Assembly (NCBI GenBank): GCA_021794075.1
Contig: JAJYRM010000020.1
Span: 1 to 45,312, forward strand
DNA from: Bacteroidota bacterium
GTDB lineage: Bacteria; Bacteroidota; Ignavibacteria; Kryptoniales; JAKASW01
DNA: 45,312 nucleotides
Direction of reading: 5' to 3'
The position numbers and the translations under genes were made by a program. Below, in pieces: positions 24,692-33,012 of the stretch (positions within the stretch are counted from its first letter, which is position 1; every line of letters begins with the position of its first letter). A model generated the notes under the pieces. That model worked only from the letters and a program-made list of their open reading frames with translations, was not told where the DNA came from and ran no database searches.

Positions 24692-26143
24692 ATGGCAATT
24701 AAAGTGCTAATCCCTACTCCGCTTCGCCCTTTCACCGATAGAAGGGACACGATCGAAGTTGAAGGGACTACGGTCGGGGAGGTCCTGGAAAATCTAACTT
24801 CCGAGTTCAGTCAAATAAAGCAGCATCTCTATTCGGATGACGGTACTTTCAGGAGCTACGTGAACATTTACGTGAACGATGAAGACATAAGATACCTGGC
24901 CAGGGAAAAGACCGCAGTTAGCGAAAAGGACACAATAAGCATTATTCCTTCGATAGCCGGAGGGGTGGACGTGGATATGCCGGAGGTCGAGAGCGAAACA
25001 CAACTTTCGAATGACGAGGTACTGCGTTACAGCAGGCACCTGATAATTCCCGAGGTCGGTATGGATGGGCAGAAGCGACTCAAAGCCGGCAGAGTGTTAA
25101 TGATAGGAGCCGGCGGACTTGGCTCTCCTGTAGGCATGTATCTTGCCGCCGCTGGAGTAGGGAAGATAGGGATTGTCGATTTCGATGTGGTCGACAAGAC
25201 AAATCTTCAGCGGCAAATTCTCCACTCGACGCAGGACATTGGCAGGGCTAAGCTCGATTCCGCGCGTGAGAAGCTCGAAGGTATTAACCCCAACATATCC
25301 ATCGAGACGTACGAAACCAGGCTTTCGTCTGATAACGCGCTGGAGCTCTTCGCCGATTATGACGTTGTGGTGGACGGCACAGACAATTTCCCGACAAGGT
25401 ATCTTGTCAACGACGCTTGCGTTCTCCTGGGGAAGCCGAACGTGTACGGTTCAATACTTCGGTTTGAAGGCCAGGTCAGCGTCTTTGATTCAAAGCGAGG
25501 CCCGTGTTACCGGTGTCTTTATCCGGCTCCACCTCCTCCGGGATTGGTGCCGAGCTGCGCTGAGGGCGGTGTGCTCGGAGTGCTTCCGGGAATTATCGGC
25601 ACCCTACAAGCGCTCGAGGTCATTAAGCTCCTTCTAAACGAGGGGGACACTTTGATTGGAAGGCTTGTCCTGTTCGACGCCCTAAAGTTCAAATTCCGCG
25701 AGCTGAAGCTCAGAAAAAATCCCGAGTGTCCAATATGTGGTATCGACCCGACGATACATTCTTTGATAGACTACGAACAGTTCTGCGGGATAAGCGGAGG
25801 CGCCGTATCCGAACCGGCAATCGACGAGCGGACTGAGATAACAGTGGAACAGTTGAAAGCCCGTCTCGATAACGGACAGAAGCCGTTCATGTTGGACGTT
25901 CGGGAACCGCGCGAATACGAAATTGTTAATCTTGGTGCGCGCCTGATTCCTCTGTCGGAACTGCCGAAGAGGTTCAAAGAGCTCGATCCATCTGAAGAGA
26001 TAGTGGTACACTGCAAGATGGGAGGGCGAAGCGCCAAGGCGGCTGCATTCCTGAGGCAACAGGGTTTCACGAACGTGAAGAATCTTGTCGGAGGAATCGA
26101 CGCCTGGATTAACAAGATAAATCCGAACCTGCCTCGATATTAG
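24692..26143 (+). CDS. moeB: fused ubiquitin-like sulfur carrier, E1-like adenylyltransferase and rhodanese
   Basis: A 483-aa three-domain protein. The start at ATG 24692 follows GAGGA 8 bases upstream. Residues 1-91 are a MoaD/ThiS/CysO-like beta-grasp carrier ending IPSIAGG (Gly90-Gly91). A linker VDVDMPEVESETQ (92-104) joins it to a MoeB/ThiF E1 domain: glycine-rich loop GAGGLGS at 139-145, ending of the adenylation site with DGTDNFPTRYL, and zinc Cys pairs CYRC and CPIC. A C-terminal rhodanese domain has the active Cys441 in HCKMGGRS. E1 would adenylate a carrier C-terminus and the rhodanese would supply sulfur. The Gly-Gly is internal, so cleavage seems needed before charging, unless the fused carrier works in another way. 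The adjacent JAMM peptidase is the obvious candidate. Confidence 0.9.
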   Translation: MAIKVLIPTPLRPFTDRRDTIEVEGTTVGEVLENLTSEFSQIKQHLYSDDGTFRSYVNIYVNDEDIRYLAREKTAVSEKDTISIIPSIAGGVDVDMPEVESETQLSNDEVLRYSRHLIIPEVGMDGQKRLKAGRVLMIGAGGLGSPVGMYLAAAGVGKIGIVDFDVVDKTNLQRQILHSTQDIGRAKLDSAREKLEGINPNISIETYETRLSSDNALELFADYDVVVDGTDNFPTRYLVNDACVLLGKPNVYGSILRFEGQVSVFDSKRGPCYRCLYPAPPPPGLVPSCAEGGVLGVLPGIIGTLQALEVIKLLLNEGDTLIGRLVLFDALKFKFRELKLRKNPECPICGIDPTIHSLIDYEQFCGISGGAVSEPAIDERTEITVEQLKARLDNGQKPFMLDVREPREYEIVNLGARLIPLSELPKRFKELDPSEEIVVHCKMGGRSAKAAAFLRQQGFTNVKNLVGGIDAWINKINPNLPRY

Positions 26144-26174
26144 AGTTAGCGAAGTTCAACGAAAGGATTGAGAA

Positions 26175-26465
26175 ATGTCTCTATATGTAGTCCAACACAA
26201 GCATACCGATGCGACATGTCCTGCGAGAAACATGGAAATGGGGCCGATGTTACTGACGCATCTTTCCGAAGAAAACGCCGGAAGATTTGGCGTGACGATA
26301 AAATCAGAAGCCGTGGTAGACGGAGCCCACACGCTTTACCTGATCGTAGAAGCTGCCGACAAGCAGAAGGTGGAGAAATTCATGGAGCCATTCACGAGGG
26401 CAGGGAGCGTCGAAGTTATGCCTGCCTCTGTCTGTGAGGTTGTTGTCGAACGCGGATCGTGTTGA
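26175..26465 (+). CDS. small DUF3303-like protein
   Basis: A 96-aa soluble protein, last gene of the cysteine operon. It begins MSLYVVQHKHTDATCPA and carries a compact ferredoxin-like alpha/beta pattern (VDGAHTLYLIVEAADKQKVEKF), then EVMPASVCEVVVERGSC. The motif order resembles DUF3303-type proteins of the dimeric alpha/beta barrel group, whose function is unknown. Two Cys residues (one near residue 15, one at the C-terminus) could be redox active. AAAGGATTG precedes the ATG. Its consistent position at the end of the operon suggests a link to sulfur handling, but the family call is from memory of motifs. Confidence 0.6.
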   Translation: MSLYVVQHKHTDATCPARNMEMGPMLLTHLSEENAGRFGVTIKSEAVVDGAHTLYLIVEAADKQKVEKFMEPFTRAGSVEVMPASVCEVVVERGSC

Positions 26466-26732
26466 CACGATAGTCCGTTAGCGGAGTCCGGGTTGGTGCG
26501 CGGATCCAATGCCGCGTAGCCCGGGCCGCTTGGTTCTTGAAGGGGGGTACCGGAATGTTGTTCCGGAGCGGATGCGCTCGGGAAAGGGGGTGCATCGTCA
26601 ATTCTGAAAGACTGGGTGCGCCTCGTGCCACCACCGGAGTAGATTTCAAGTTTCGATCTATTTTCTCTCGCCCGCCTGCCGGGCGATGCACTCTTGTTCG
26701 CGTCGAGTAGCACAAAAAGTCGGCTGTGACCC

Positions 26733-26761
26733 TTGACAGCTGCACATCCCGGCACTATATT
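26733..26761 (+). promoter_or_regulatory. promoter upstream of the GntR/sugar operon
   Basis: TTGACA (26733-26738), 17 bases, TATATT (26756-26761); TTG-N20-TA spacing. It reads toward the GntR gene. Confidence 0.5.
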
Positions 26762-26771
26762 GAACACGTAT

Positions 26772-26781
26772 TTGTATACAA
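26772..26781. promoter_or_regulatory. candidate GntR/FCD operator palindrome
   Basis: TTGTATACAA, a perfect ten-base palindrome placed at the expected transcription start of the promoter at 26733. TNGT-NN-ACNA palindromes are typical binding sites of FCD-type GntR regulators, so autorepression is likely. An imperfect second copy, TTATGTATAA, follows at 26782-26791. Confidence 0.5.
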
Positions 26782-27214
26782 TTATGTATAACCATCATCG
26801 CCCTCATATATTACCCCTTTCGACTCCATTCGACGCGGCGGCCGAAGTATGCCTCCTGTGGCCGCGTGATCGTCGTGAGATGGGAACGGGCGAATCGGAG
26901 CCTTATTCCGGCGCTTGTTAGCGGCTTCCGCCGACGGTTGAAGGTACAGGCGTGATCGGTTGGAGTTTTGTGACTGAGATGGCGAAGCTGTATAGCGGAT
27001 GTCCCTGAGTCGAAGAGCCGTTTAGGGAGGCGGCAAGTTGCTGGGATACCTCGTCGGCCTGTTCTTCCAAGAAGTGTATATTTATTGGGATACGCGAAGG
27101 TCGTAAATTGAATACGGCGCAGCGGCCGGCTCACCACCGCCGAAAGGCTGAAGGATTCCGAGGGCTCACGGTAGGCGGGCGGATGATCTATGAAACAAAT
27201 CAGGTAAAGGAAAG

Positions 27215-27934
27215 ATGAAGTCCCGAAGGGTTCGGCCCGCACCGGCGGAGCCGGCACGGAGAAAAACAAAAGAGACGGTTTTCCAGATGCTGAGAGCGGA
27301 CGTGATCTCTCAGAAACTGAAAGCCGGCCAGGCGATCCGCGAGGATGAGCTTGCTCAAAGCTTCGGCATCAGCCGGACTCCCATCAGGGAGATTTTGAGA
27401 AAGCTTGAGCAGGAGGACCTTGTCAAAGTAATTCCCAATAGGGGCGTCTTTGTATCCGAGCTTACGCCAAAAGACATCGAAGAAGTGCTCGAGATTCGGA
27501 CCGCGATCGAGACTGCCGCCGCCCGCTCGGCAGCAAGCAAAATGACAGAGCAGTACCTGATGGAATTGAAGGACATAAACAGGCAGCTTGATGTGGCTAT
27601 CGAGCTTCAGGACAGCATAGTCTCATTCGAGGCGGACTCAAGACTTCACAACCTCATCCTCGTCGCGGCGGGGAACAGGAGGGCTCACAGGATTATAAAC
27701 AACCTCATGGGACAGATCCACCGGATAAGGTTCATATCAGGGCATATGCCTGGAAGGATGGAGACTACCATAGGCGAGCATAAAGAAATTATCATGGCGC
27801 TTCTCAGTATGGACGCGGATAAAGCTGAGGAATCCATGCGAAGACACCTTGCCAGCACGAGAGAACTTCTGCTTCCCTCTTCCGACATGGACAAAAAATT
27901 TGAAGAGTTTGTCCGCAACTCGATTTCACTTTAA
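27215..27934 (+). CDS. GntR-family transcriptional regulator, FadR/FCD type
   Basis: DNA-binding regulator of 239 aa. The winged helix (about residues 20-85) has AIREDELAQSFGISRTPIREILRKL, with the helix-turn-helix core SRTPIREIL, and ends in VIPNRGVFV. The FCD ligand-binding domain follows (ELTPKDIEEVLEIRTAIE, then DSRLHNLILVAAGN with the conserved Asp/His, GEHKEIIMALLSMDADKAEESMRRHL with the metal-binding His positions). Such regulators bind sugar acids or other carboxylates. It opens an operon with dehydrogenase genes (12 bases and 1 base apart), so it likely controls these and the following sugar genes. Ribosome site AAAGGAAAG. Confidence 0.92.
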   Translation: MKSRRVRPAPAEPARRKTKETVFQMLRADVISQKLKAGQAIREDELAQSFGISRTPIREILRKLEQEDLVKVIPNRGVFVSELTPKDIEEVLEIRTAIETAAARSAASKMTEQYLMELKDINRQLDVAIELQDSIVSFEADSRLHNLILVAAGNRRAHRIINNLMGQIHRIRFISGHMPGRMETTIGEHKEIIMALLSMDADKAEESMRRHLASTRELLLPSSDMDKKFEEFVRNSISL

Positions 27935-27946
27935 ACAGGTATTCAG

Positions 27947-28915
27947 ATGGACATACTTATTACAGAAAACATCGACGGCGAAGCGATAGGCCGTTTGGAA
28001 ACCCAATTCAAGGTCTTGCGAGACGGCAATCTATGGAAAGAAAGAGATAAGCTTGCCGGGCAACTCGCGCAGGCTAAGGCTGTAATCGTCAGGAATCAGA
28101 CGAAAGTCGATAGCCAGCTGATTGACGCGGCGAAATCGCTCGTCATCATAGGCAGGGCAGGCGTCGGTTACGACAATATCGACGTCAAGGCGGCCAGCAA
28201 AAGAGGCATCGTCGTAAGTTACGCGCCGAATGAAAACACGATCTCAACCGCCGAGCACGCGTTTGCGTTGATGCTCGGCCTGTATCGGAAGCTCCCGCGC
28301 GCTCACGTCTCTACAGCCGCCGGCGAGTGGGACAGATATAACATGGTCGGTCGCGAAATTTACGGGAAGACTCTCGGCATACTCGGTTTTGGTAAAGTGG
28401 GCGCCCGCGTCGCGATGCGCGCGAAGGCTTTTGGAATGAAGGTCATAGCGTACGACAAGTTCCTCGCGCCGCTCGACTTCACCGTGACGGAATCGGGCGC
28501 TGTGTTGATGTCCCTCGAAGATGTTTTGGCGAAGGCGGACATTATTTCCTGCCACCTTCCGCGTAATGAAGGCACTATCGGTCTTATGGATTATTCAAGG
28601 CTGAAACTAATGAAGCCCGATTCTGTTATTGTCAATACAGGGAGAGGCGAGGCAATAGTGGAAAAGGACCTGATACGCGCCCTGAAGGAAAACATCATCG
28701 CAGGGGCGGCTCTCGACGTCAGGGAGAAAGAACCGCCTGTCGAATCTGAATTGAACCGGATGAACAATGTCATATTGACACCACATGTCGCTGGCCTGAC
28801 GGTCGAGGCTCAGGAAAAGGTCATAGATTCCGTCGCGGCCGATATTGCGCGCGTCCTTCACGGAGAAGCAGCTGTCAATTATGTGAATTTCCCGGTCCCA
28901 AATATAGGAGCATAA
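27947..28915 (+). CDS. D-2-hydroxyacid dehydrogenase (PGDH-like)
   Basis: NAD-dependent oxidoreductase of 322 aa. The Rossmann motif is GILGFGKVGARVA, and the catalytic Arg, Glu, His triad is in NTGRGEAI, LDVREKEP and TPHVAGLTVEA. It lacks the ACT domain of SerA-type enzymes. The order regulator, hydroxyacid dehydrogenase, aldehyde dehydrogenase suggests handling a 2-hydroxy acid or 3-carbon product of sugar cleavage, in the oxidative or reductive direction. It is separated from the regulator by 12 bases and followed by the aldehyde dehydrogenase after one base. The specific acid is not deducible. Confidence 0.88.
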   Translation: MDILITENIDGEAIGRLETQFKVLRDGNLWKERDKLAGQLAQAKAVIVRNQTKVDSQLIDAAKSLVIIGRAGVGYDNIDVKAASKRGIVVSYAPNENTISTAEHAFALMLGLYRKLPRAHVSTAAGEWDRYNMVGREIYGKTLGILGFGKVGARVAMRAKAFGMKVIAYDKFLAPLDFTVTESGAVLMSLEDVLAKADIISCHLPRNEGTIGLMDYSRLKLMKPDSVIVNTGRGEAIVEKDLIRALKENIIAGAALDVREKEPPVESELNRMNNVILTPHVAGLTVEAQEKVIDSVAADIARVLHGEAAVNYVNFPVPNIGA

Positions 28916-28916
28916 A

Positions 28917-30386
28917 ATGGTACAAGCAGAGACGAAAACGGGCAAAACTCAGTTCGCCGGGAACGACGGAAAAGAGTTCAGGATGTACATCGGCGGAGAA
29001 TGGGTCTCTTCCGGAAATTCTTTCGAAGTAAAGTCTCCCTTTGATGGATCGCTTGTCGGCCGTGTTCCGGTCGCCACCCCTGAGCAGGTAGACGCCGCGT
29101 TGAAGTCGGCAACCAAAGCGTTCGAGAGCTTTTCCAGAAGCACGCCATACGAGAGATATCTCGTGCTGAGCAAGACTGCAGATCTTATCAGGCAGCATAC
29201 CGAAGACCTCGCGAGAACTATCACGTCTGAGAACAGCAAGGTGATAAGGGAGTCGAGGGGAGAAGTGGCGAGGGCGGCAGACACGTTTTTATTCGCCGCC
29301 GAGGAAGCGAAAAGAATTCACGGTGAGACGATTCCTTTGGATGCCGTACCTGCCGGAGCTGGCCGTGTATCATACACCATGCGTGAGCCTATCGGAGTGA
29401 TAGCGGCAATCTCGCCATTCAACGCTCCTCTTAACCTTGTCGCACACAAAGTAGCGCCGGCGATTGCCGCGGGCAACACCGTTGTGCTTAAACCCGCATC
29501 GACGACGCCGATAATCGCGTTGAAGCTTGCTGAGATCATGGAAGAAGCTGGACTCCCTAAAGGTGTGTTGAATATCGTAACCGGCAGTTCCGCGGTGGGT
29601 GAACAGCTCGTGAAAGATCCGCGAGTAGTCCTGGTGTCTTTCACGGGAAGCCCGGAGGTTGGGAAGCACATCCGGGACGTGGCAGGCTTCAAGAGATTTA
29701 CGCTCGAGCTTGGTTCCAATTCGGCGGTTATCGTGGACGACGCGTCGAGGCTCGACGAGGCGGTTACGAGATGTGTCCAGGGAGGTTTCGCGCATTCCGG
29801 CCAGGTTTGCATCTCGACGCAGAGGATACTCGTTCAGAAAGACATCGCCAAGGAATTTGTTCAGAAGCTTACGGCTGCCGTCGGAAAGCTGAAGGTTGGC
29901 AATCCTTTCGATGAGACCACCGACGTTTCCGCTCTCATCACGAAGAAAGATGTCGACCGTGTGATCTCATGGATCGAAGAAGCCAAGAAACAGGGAGCGA
30001 AGGTTGCCGCTGGAGGTAATCGCGAAGGCAATGCGGTCACTGCGACGGTCCTTACCGATGTCAAGCCTGAAATGAAGATTTTCAGCGACGAAGTGTTCGG
30101 CCCGCTCGTCGGGGTCACTGTCTACGACAAGTTCGACGAGGCCGTCGGGCTGGTGAACATGTCGCGCTTCGGGATAAACGCGGGCGTTTACACGAACGAT
30201 CTCGGCAAGGCGATGAAAGCTACCCGTGAGATAAAAGCGGGCGCGGTACTGATAAATGACGTGCCGAGCTACAGAGTGGACCACATGCCGTACGGCGGGG
30301 TCAAGGAAAGCGGACTGGGCCGCGAAGGACTCAAGTACGCGATAGAAGAAATGACCGAATTGAAGCTTGTGATTTTCAAACTTTAA
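28917..30386 (+). CDS. NAD(P)-dependent aldehyde dehydrogenase
   Basis: A 489-aa member of the aldehyde dehydrogenase superfamily. The catalytic Cys298 is in HSGQVCIS and the general base Glu264 in FTLELGSNSA; cofactor-binding PFNAPLN and VVLKPAS are present. The length and the SGQVCI context are typical of lactaldehyde, succinate-semialdehyde or sulfolactaldehyde-type enzymes. In this operon it would oxidise the aldehyde produced by the aldolase gene further along. Substrate size cannot be fixed by eye. Two small hairpins follow its stop, and 124 bases separate it from the GH2 gene. Confidence 0.93.
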   Translation: MVQAETKTGKTQFAGNDGKEFRMYIGGEWVSSGNSFEVKSPFDGSLVGRVPVATPEQVDAALKSATKAFESFSRSTPYERYLVLSKTADLIRQHTEDLARTITSENSKVIRESRGEVARAADTFLFAAEEAKRIHGETIPLDAVPAGAGRVSYTMREPIGVIAAISPFNAPLNLVAHKVAPAIAAGNTVVLKPASTTPIIALKLAEIMEEAGLPKGVLNIVTGSSAVGEQLVKDPRVVLVSFTGSPEVGKHIRDVAGFKRFTLELGSNSAVIVDDASRLDEAVTRCVQGGFAHSGQVCISTQRILVQKDIAKEFVQKLTAAVGKLKVGNPFDETTDVSALITKKDVDRVISWIEEAKKQGAKVAAGGNREGNAVTATVLTDVKPEMKIFSDEVFGPLVGVTVYDKFDEAVGLVNMSRFGINAGVYTNDLGKAMKATREIKAGAVLINDVPSYRVDHMPYGGVKESGLGREGLKYAIEEMTELKLVIFKL

Positions 30387-30424
30387 ATCTCTCAAAGAGA
30401 TGTCCGGTTTCTACTTTTACCGGA
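30387..30424 (+). other. tandem hairpins after the aldehyde dehydrogenase gene
   Basis: ATCTCT-caa-AGAGAT (30387-30401) begins directly after the stop, then TCCGGT...ACCGGA (30403-30424). There is no long T run, so termination is possible but weak. They may instead stabilise the transcript's 3' end. Confidence 0.4.
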
Positions 30425-30439
30425 ATTTGATGTCGTGTT

Positions 30440-30475
30440 GACCGATCATTCGGTCGGTTCGATTCAAACTTGAAT
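30440..30475. promoter_or_regulatory. two dyads in the GH2 upstream region
   Basis: GACCGA-tcat-TCGGTC (30440-30455) and ATTCAA-ac-TTGAAT (30462-30475), both perfect. The first resembles sites bound by TetR/AcrR-type regulators; no such regulator is in the window. Their place before a separate gene set suggests independent control of the GH2-to-aldolase genes. Confidence 0.4.
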
Positions 30476-30510
30476 GAGTTTCTAAGTCGTTTAGAATGTG
30501 AGGGATAAGC

Positions 30511-32958
30511 ATTAAAGACGAAGTAAGAAAGCTGTCGGGGTTATCGCGGAGAGATTTTCTCCGCCTATGTTCTGTCGGCGCCGGTGGAGTCGCCGCTTTT
30601 TCCGTTCTTGGCAGCCGAGCTTTAGGAGCAGCCGTTGACCTCGGTCGTACTTCCGGTCCCTCCGCCCGCGTGTACAGGCTCGACGGGAACTGGCGCTTCG
30701 GAGGAAAGTTTGACGGCGCCGGCCTAGGGATGACGTTTAACGATGAGGACTACGCCAATGTGGTGCTCCCTCATTGTGTCACCAACCTCTCGTGGCAGAA
30801 TTGGGAACCTGCCGATTGGGAGAAAGTTTGGATCTACCGCAGGCATTTTGATCTACCTGCGGAAGCAATGCGAGGCAGGATCTTTCTGAAATTCGATGGA
30901 GTGATGGTCGGAACCACACCGGTAATCAACGGCCACGCTCTTCCTCAGCATCTCGGGGGCTACCTACCATCAAAGTTCGAAATCACCGAATGGGTCAAGA
31001 CCTCAGGGAATGTTCTTGCCGTGATCGTTGACTCACGGTGGAGCAATGTCCCGCCGGAAGGCTCGCCGAAAGGGCCCAGGCGAATCGATTACCTGGAGCC
31101 TGGGGGGATCACGCGCTCCGTTCACCTCGAAGTAGTCCCTGACGCTTTTATAAGCGACGTGTTTGCGAAGCCGGTTAAGATACTGGATTCGGACAGAAGG
31201 ATCGACGTTACTTGCACGATTGATGCCGGCGGAATTGTCAAAGGACCGATGCAGCTTTCGGTAGAGCTTCGCGACGGGGACCGCGTCATCACGCACTCGC
31301 TGAAGACATTCAGAGTGGACAAGTCGGGGACGACCGAAATTGCGCTCACCCTTTCCGATCTTGGCAACGTGAAGCTCTGGCATGTGGACTCTCCGAAGCT
31401 TTATGACGTGGTGGCTACTCTTTCGGTCAACGGTGCTCCGGTACATGATTACGGCACGCGGACCGGACTTCGTGAAGCGAGGTTTGAGCTTGACGGGTTC
31501 TTCCTTAACGGAAAGAGACTCCAGATTTTCGGACTCGACAGGCACGAGCTGTTCCCGTACGTTGGATTCGCGATGCCGCAGCGAGTGATGCGCCGTGATG
31601 CCGAGCTGCTCAGGCATGAGTTCAACTGCAACATGGTACGCTGCTCTCATTATCCCCAGTCGGAAGCTTTCATGGACGCCTGCGATGAGCTCGGCCTCAT
31701 GGCCTGGGAGGAGGTCCCAGGATGGGGATATCTCGGAAATGAAGCGTGGAAGGAACTTCTCATTCGTGACGTGAAAGAAATGGTCATCCGGGACCGGAAT
31801 CATCCTTCGGTTATCATATGGGGTGTTCGTGTAAATGAATCGAGAAACGATCCCGCGCTTTACAAGCGAACTCGTGAAATCGCGTATTCGCTGGATGGCT
31901 CCCGGCAAACTTCCGGTACCATGACGTCCGGATCTAGAAAGACCTGGAAGACCGAATGGCACCAGGACGTTTTTGCTTTTGACGACTACCATGCCGCTGC
32001 CGAAGGGGGCGTAGGCATTGAGAAACCTGTTGAAGGTTATCCTTACCTGATCACCGAAGCCGTCGGCCAGTTTAATTATGCGCATCCGAAAGAAGGCTTC
32101 AACGTTACATATCGTCGGGCGGGCGACATTGGGATACAGGAGAGTCAGGCGATCTGGCACGCGCAGGCGCACAGCCGGGCGGGCAACGATCCACGGATCA
32201 GCGGCCTAATAGCGTGGTGCGCCTACGATTACGGTAGCCTGATGAATTCTTACCACAAAGTGAAATGTCCCGGCGTCGCGGATGTCTTTAGGATCCCCAA
32301 GCTGGGTGCCTCCTTCTACCAGACTCAGGGAGAGCCGGGAAAGCGTCCCGTCATATATCCCGATTTTTATTGGAGTTTCGGTCCGGATTCTCCGAAAGGA
32401 CCGGGCAAGAACGCCGCGATATTTTCGAATTGCGAGAGGCTGGAACTCTATATAGATGGACGTCATCATTCCACGTTGCATCCCGACAATAAGAATTTTC
32501 CGAATCTCAGCCACGCGCCGTTCATTGCCGATCTCGAAATGGATGGGTCCGGCAATCCGACTCTTCGAATCGATGGCTACGTGAAAGGTAAGCTGGTACA
32601 TTCGAGGTCCTTCTCGTCCGATGCGAGCCAGGACAAATTCGTCATCGAGGTCGATGACAAGGAATTGAAGGGCGACGGCATCGACGCGACCCGGATTGCT
32701 TTCAAAGTCGTGGACAAGTTCGGCGCACCCCGTCTTTATGGCGAAGGAGAAGTTGAGTTTAATATCACCGGCCCCGGCATAATTGTCGGCGACAATCCGT
32801 TCGATCTGAAGCAGAGCGGCGGAGTAGGCGCCGTTTGGGTCAAATCGGTCCCCGGCTCCGGCGGTTTCGTCAGGATTTCCGCGTCCCACTCTTCTCTCGG
32901 GAGAGTCTCCGCCGAAGTTCTGATTAGAAAAGTTCGGCCCGATCAAACGGAATTGTAG
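30511..32958 (+). CDS. Tat-exported GH2-family glycoside hydrolase
   Basis: A beta-galactosidase/beta-glucuronidase-type enzyme of about 815 aa. Upstream of the first ordinary start (GTG 30670) the frame continues with SRRDFLRLCSVGAGG and VAAFSVLGSRALGAA, a textbook twin-arginine signal. No ATG, GTG or TTG lies before it: the in-frame ATG at 30496 is followed at once by TGA. ATT at 30511, 6 bases after GAGGG, is therefore my start. GH2 parts follow: jelly-roll sugar-binding domain, Ig-like domain, then the barrel with acid/base Glu443 (GVRVNES) and nucleophile Glu516 (LITEAVGQ). A C-terminal domain completes it. The export and fold are clear. The exact beta-glycoside is not. Confidence 0.85.
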   Translation: MKDEVRKLSGLSRRDFLRLCSVGAGGVAAFSVLGSRALGAAVDLGRTSGPSARVYRLDGNWRFGGKFDGAGLGMTFNDEDYANVVLPHCVTNLSWQNWEPADWEKVWIYRRHFDLPAEAMRGRIFLKFDGVMVGTTPVINGHALPQHLGGYLPSKFEITEWVKTSGNVLAVIVDSRWSNVPPEGSPKGPRRIDYLEPGGITRSVHLEVVPDAFISDVFAKPVKILDSDRRIDVTCTIDAGGIVKGPMQLSVELRDGDRVITHSLKTFRVDKSGTTEIALTLSDLGNVKLWHVDSPKLYDVVATLSVNGAPVHDYGTRTGLREARFELDGFFLNGKRLQIFGLDRHELFPYVGFAMPQRVMRRDAELLRHEFNCNMVRCSHYPQSEAFMDACDELGLMAWEEVPGWGYLGNEAWKELLIRDVKEMVIRDRNHPSVIIWGVRVNESRNDPALYKRTREIAYSLDGSRQTSGTMTSGSRKTWKTEWHQDVFAFDDYHAAAEGGVGIEKPVEGYPYLITEAVGQFNYAHPKEGFNVTYRRAGDIGIQESQAIWHAQAHSRAGNDPRISGLIAWCAYDYGSLMNSYHKVKCPGVADVFRIPKLGASFYQTQGEPGKRPVIYPDFYWSFGPDSPKGPGKNAAIFSNCERLELYIDGRHHSTLHPDNKNFPNLSHAPFIADLEMDGSGNPTLRIDGYVKGKLVHSRSFSSDASQDKFVIEVDDKELKGDGIDATRIAFKVVDKFGAPRLYGEGEVEFNITGPGIIVGDNPFDLKQSGGVGAVWVKSVPGSGGFVRISASHSSLGRVSAEVLIRKVRPDQTEL

Positions 32959-33012
32959 GCGCCGCGAAATAGTTCAAAAGATGAATCTAATTCAGCGAAA
33001 GGTTAGCTCGAG

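Larger units (their letters stand above)
26466..27214. other. 750-base gap with promoter and long leader of the GntR gene
   Basis: No gene is credible here; the reading frames on either strand have low-complexity or unlike composition. CCGGAA/TTCCGG (26550-26566) forms a small hairpin without a T run. The promoter at 26733 lies about 450 bases before the GntR gene, leaving an unusually long, GC-rich leader whose function I cannot tell. Confidence 0.4.

Noticed and set aside
26550-26566. CCGGAA-tgttg-TTCCGG hairpin as terminator of the cysteine operon
   Set aside because: No T run follows and the stem is only 6 bp.
26336-26767. Minus-strand frame after the DUF3303-like gene
   Set aside because: Overlaps the gene's 3' end and a non-coding gap; composition is not protein-like.
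31033-32172. 379-codon minus-strand frame inside the GH2 gene
   Set aside because: Entirely antisense to GH2 catalytic-domain codons; Arg/Val-rich and without any family motif.
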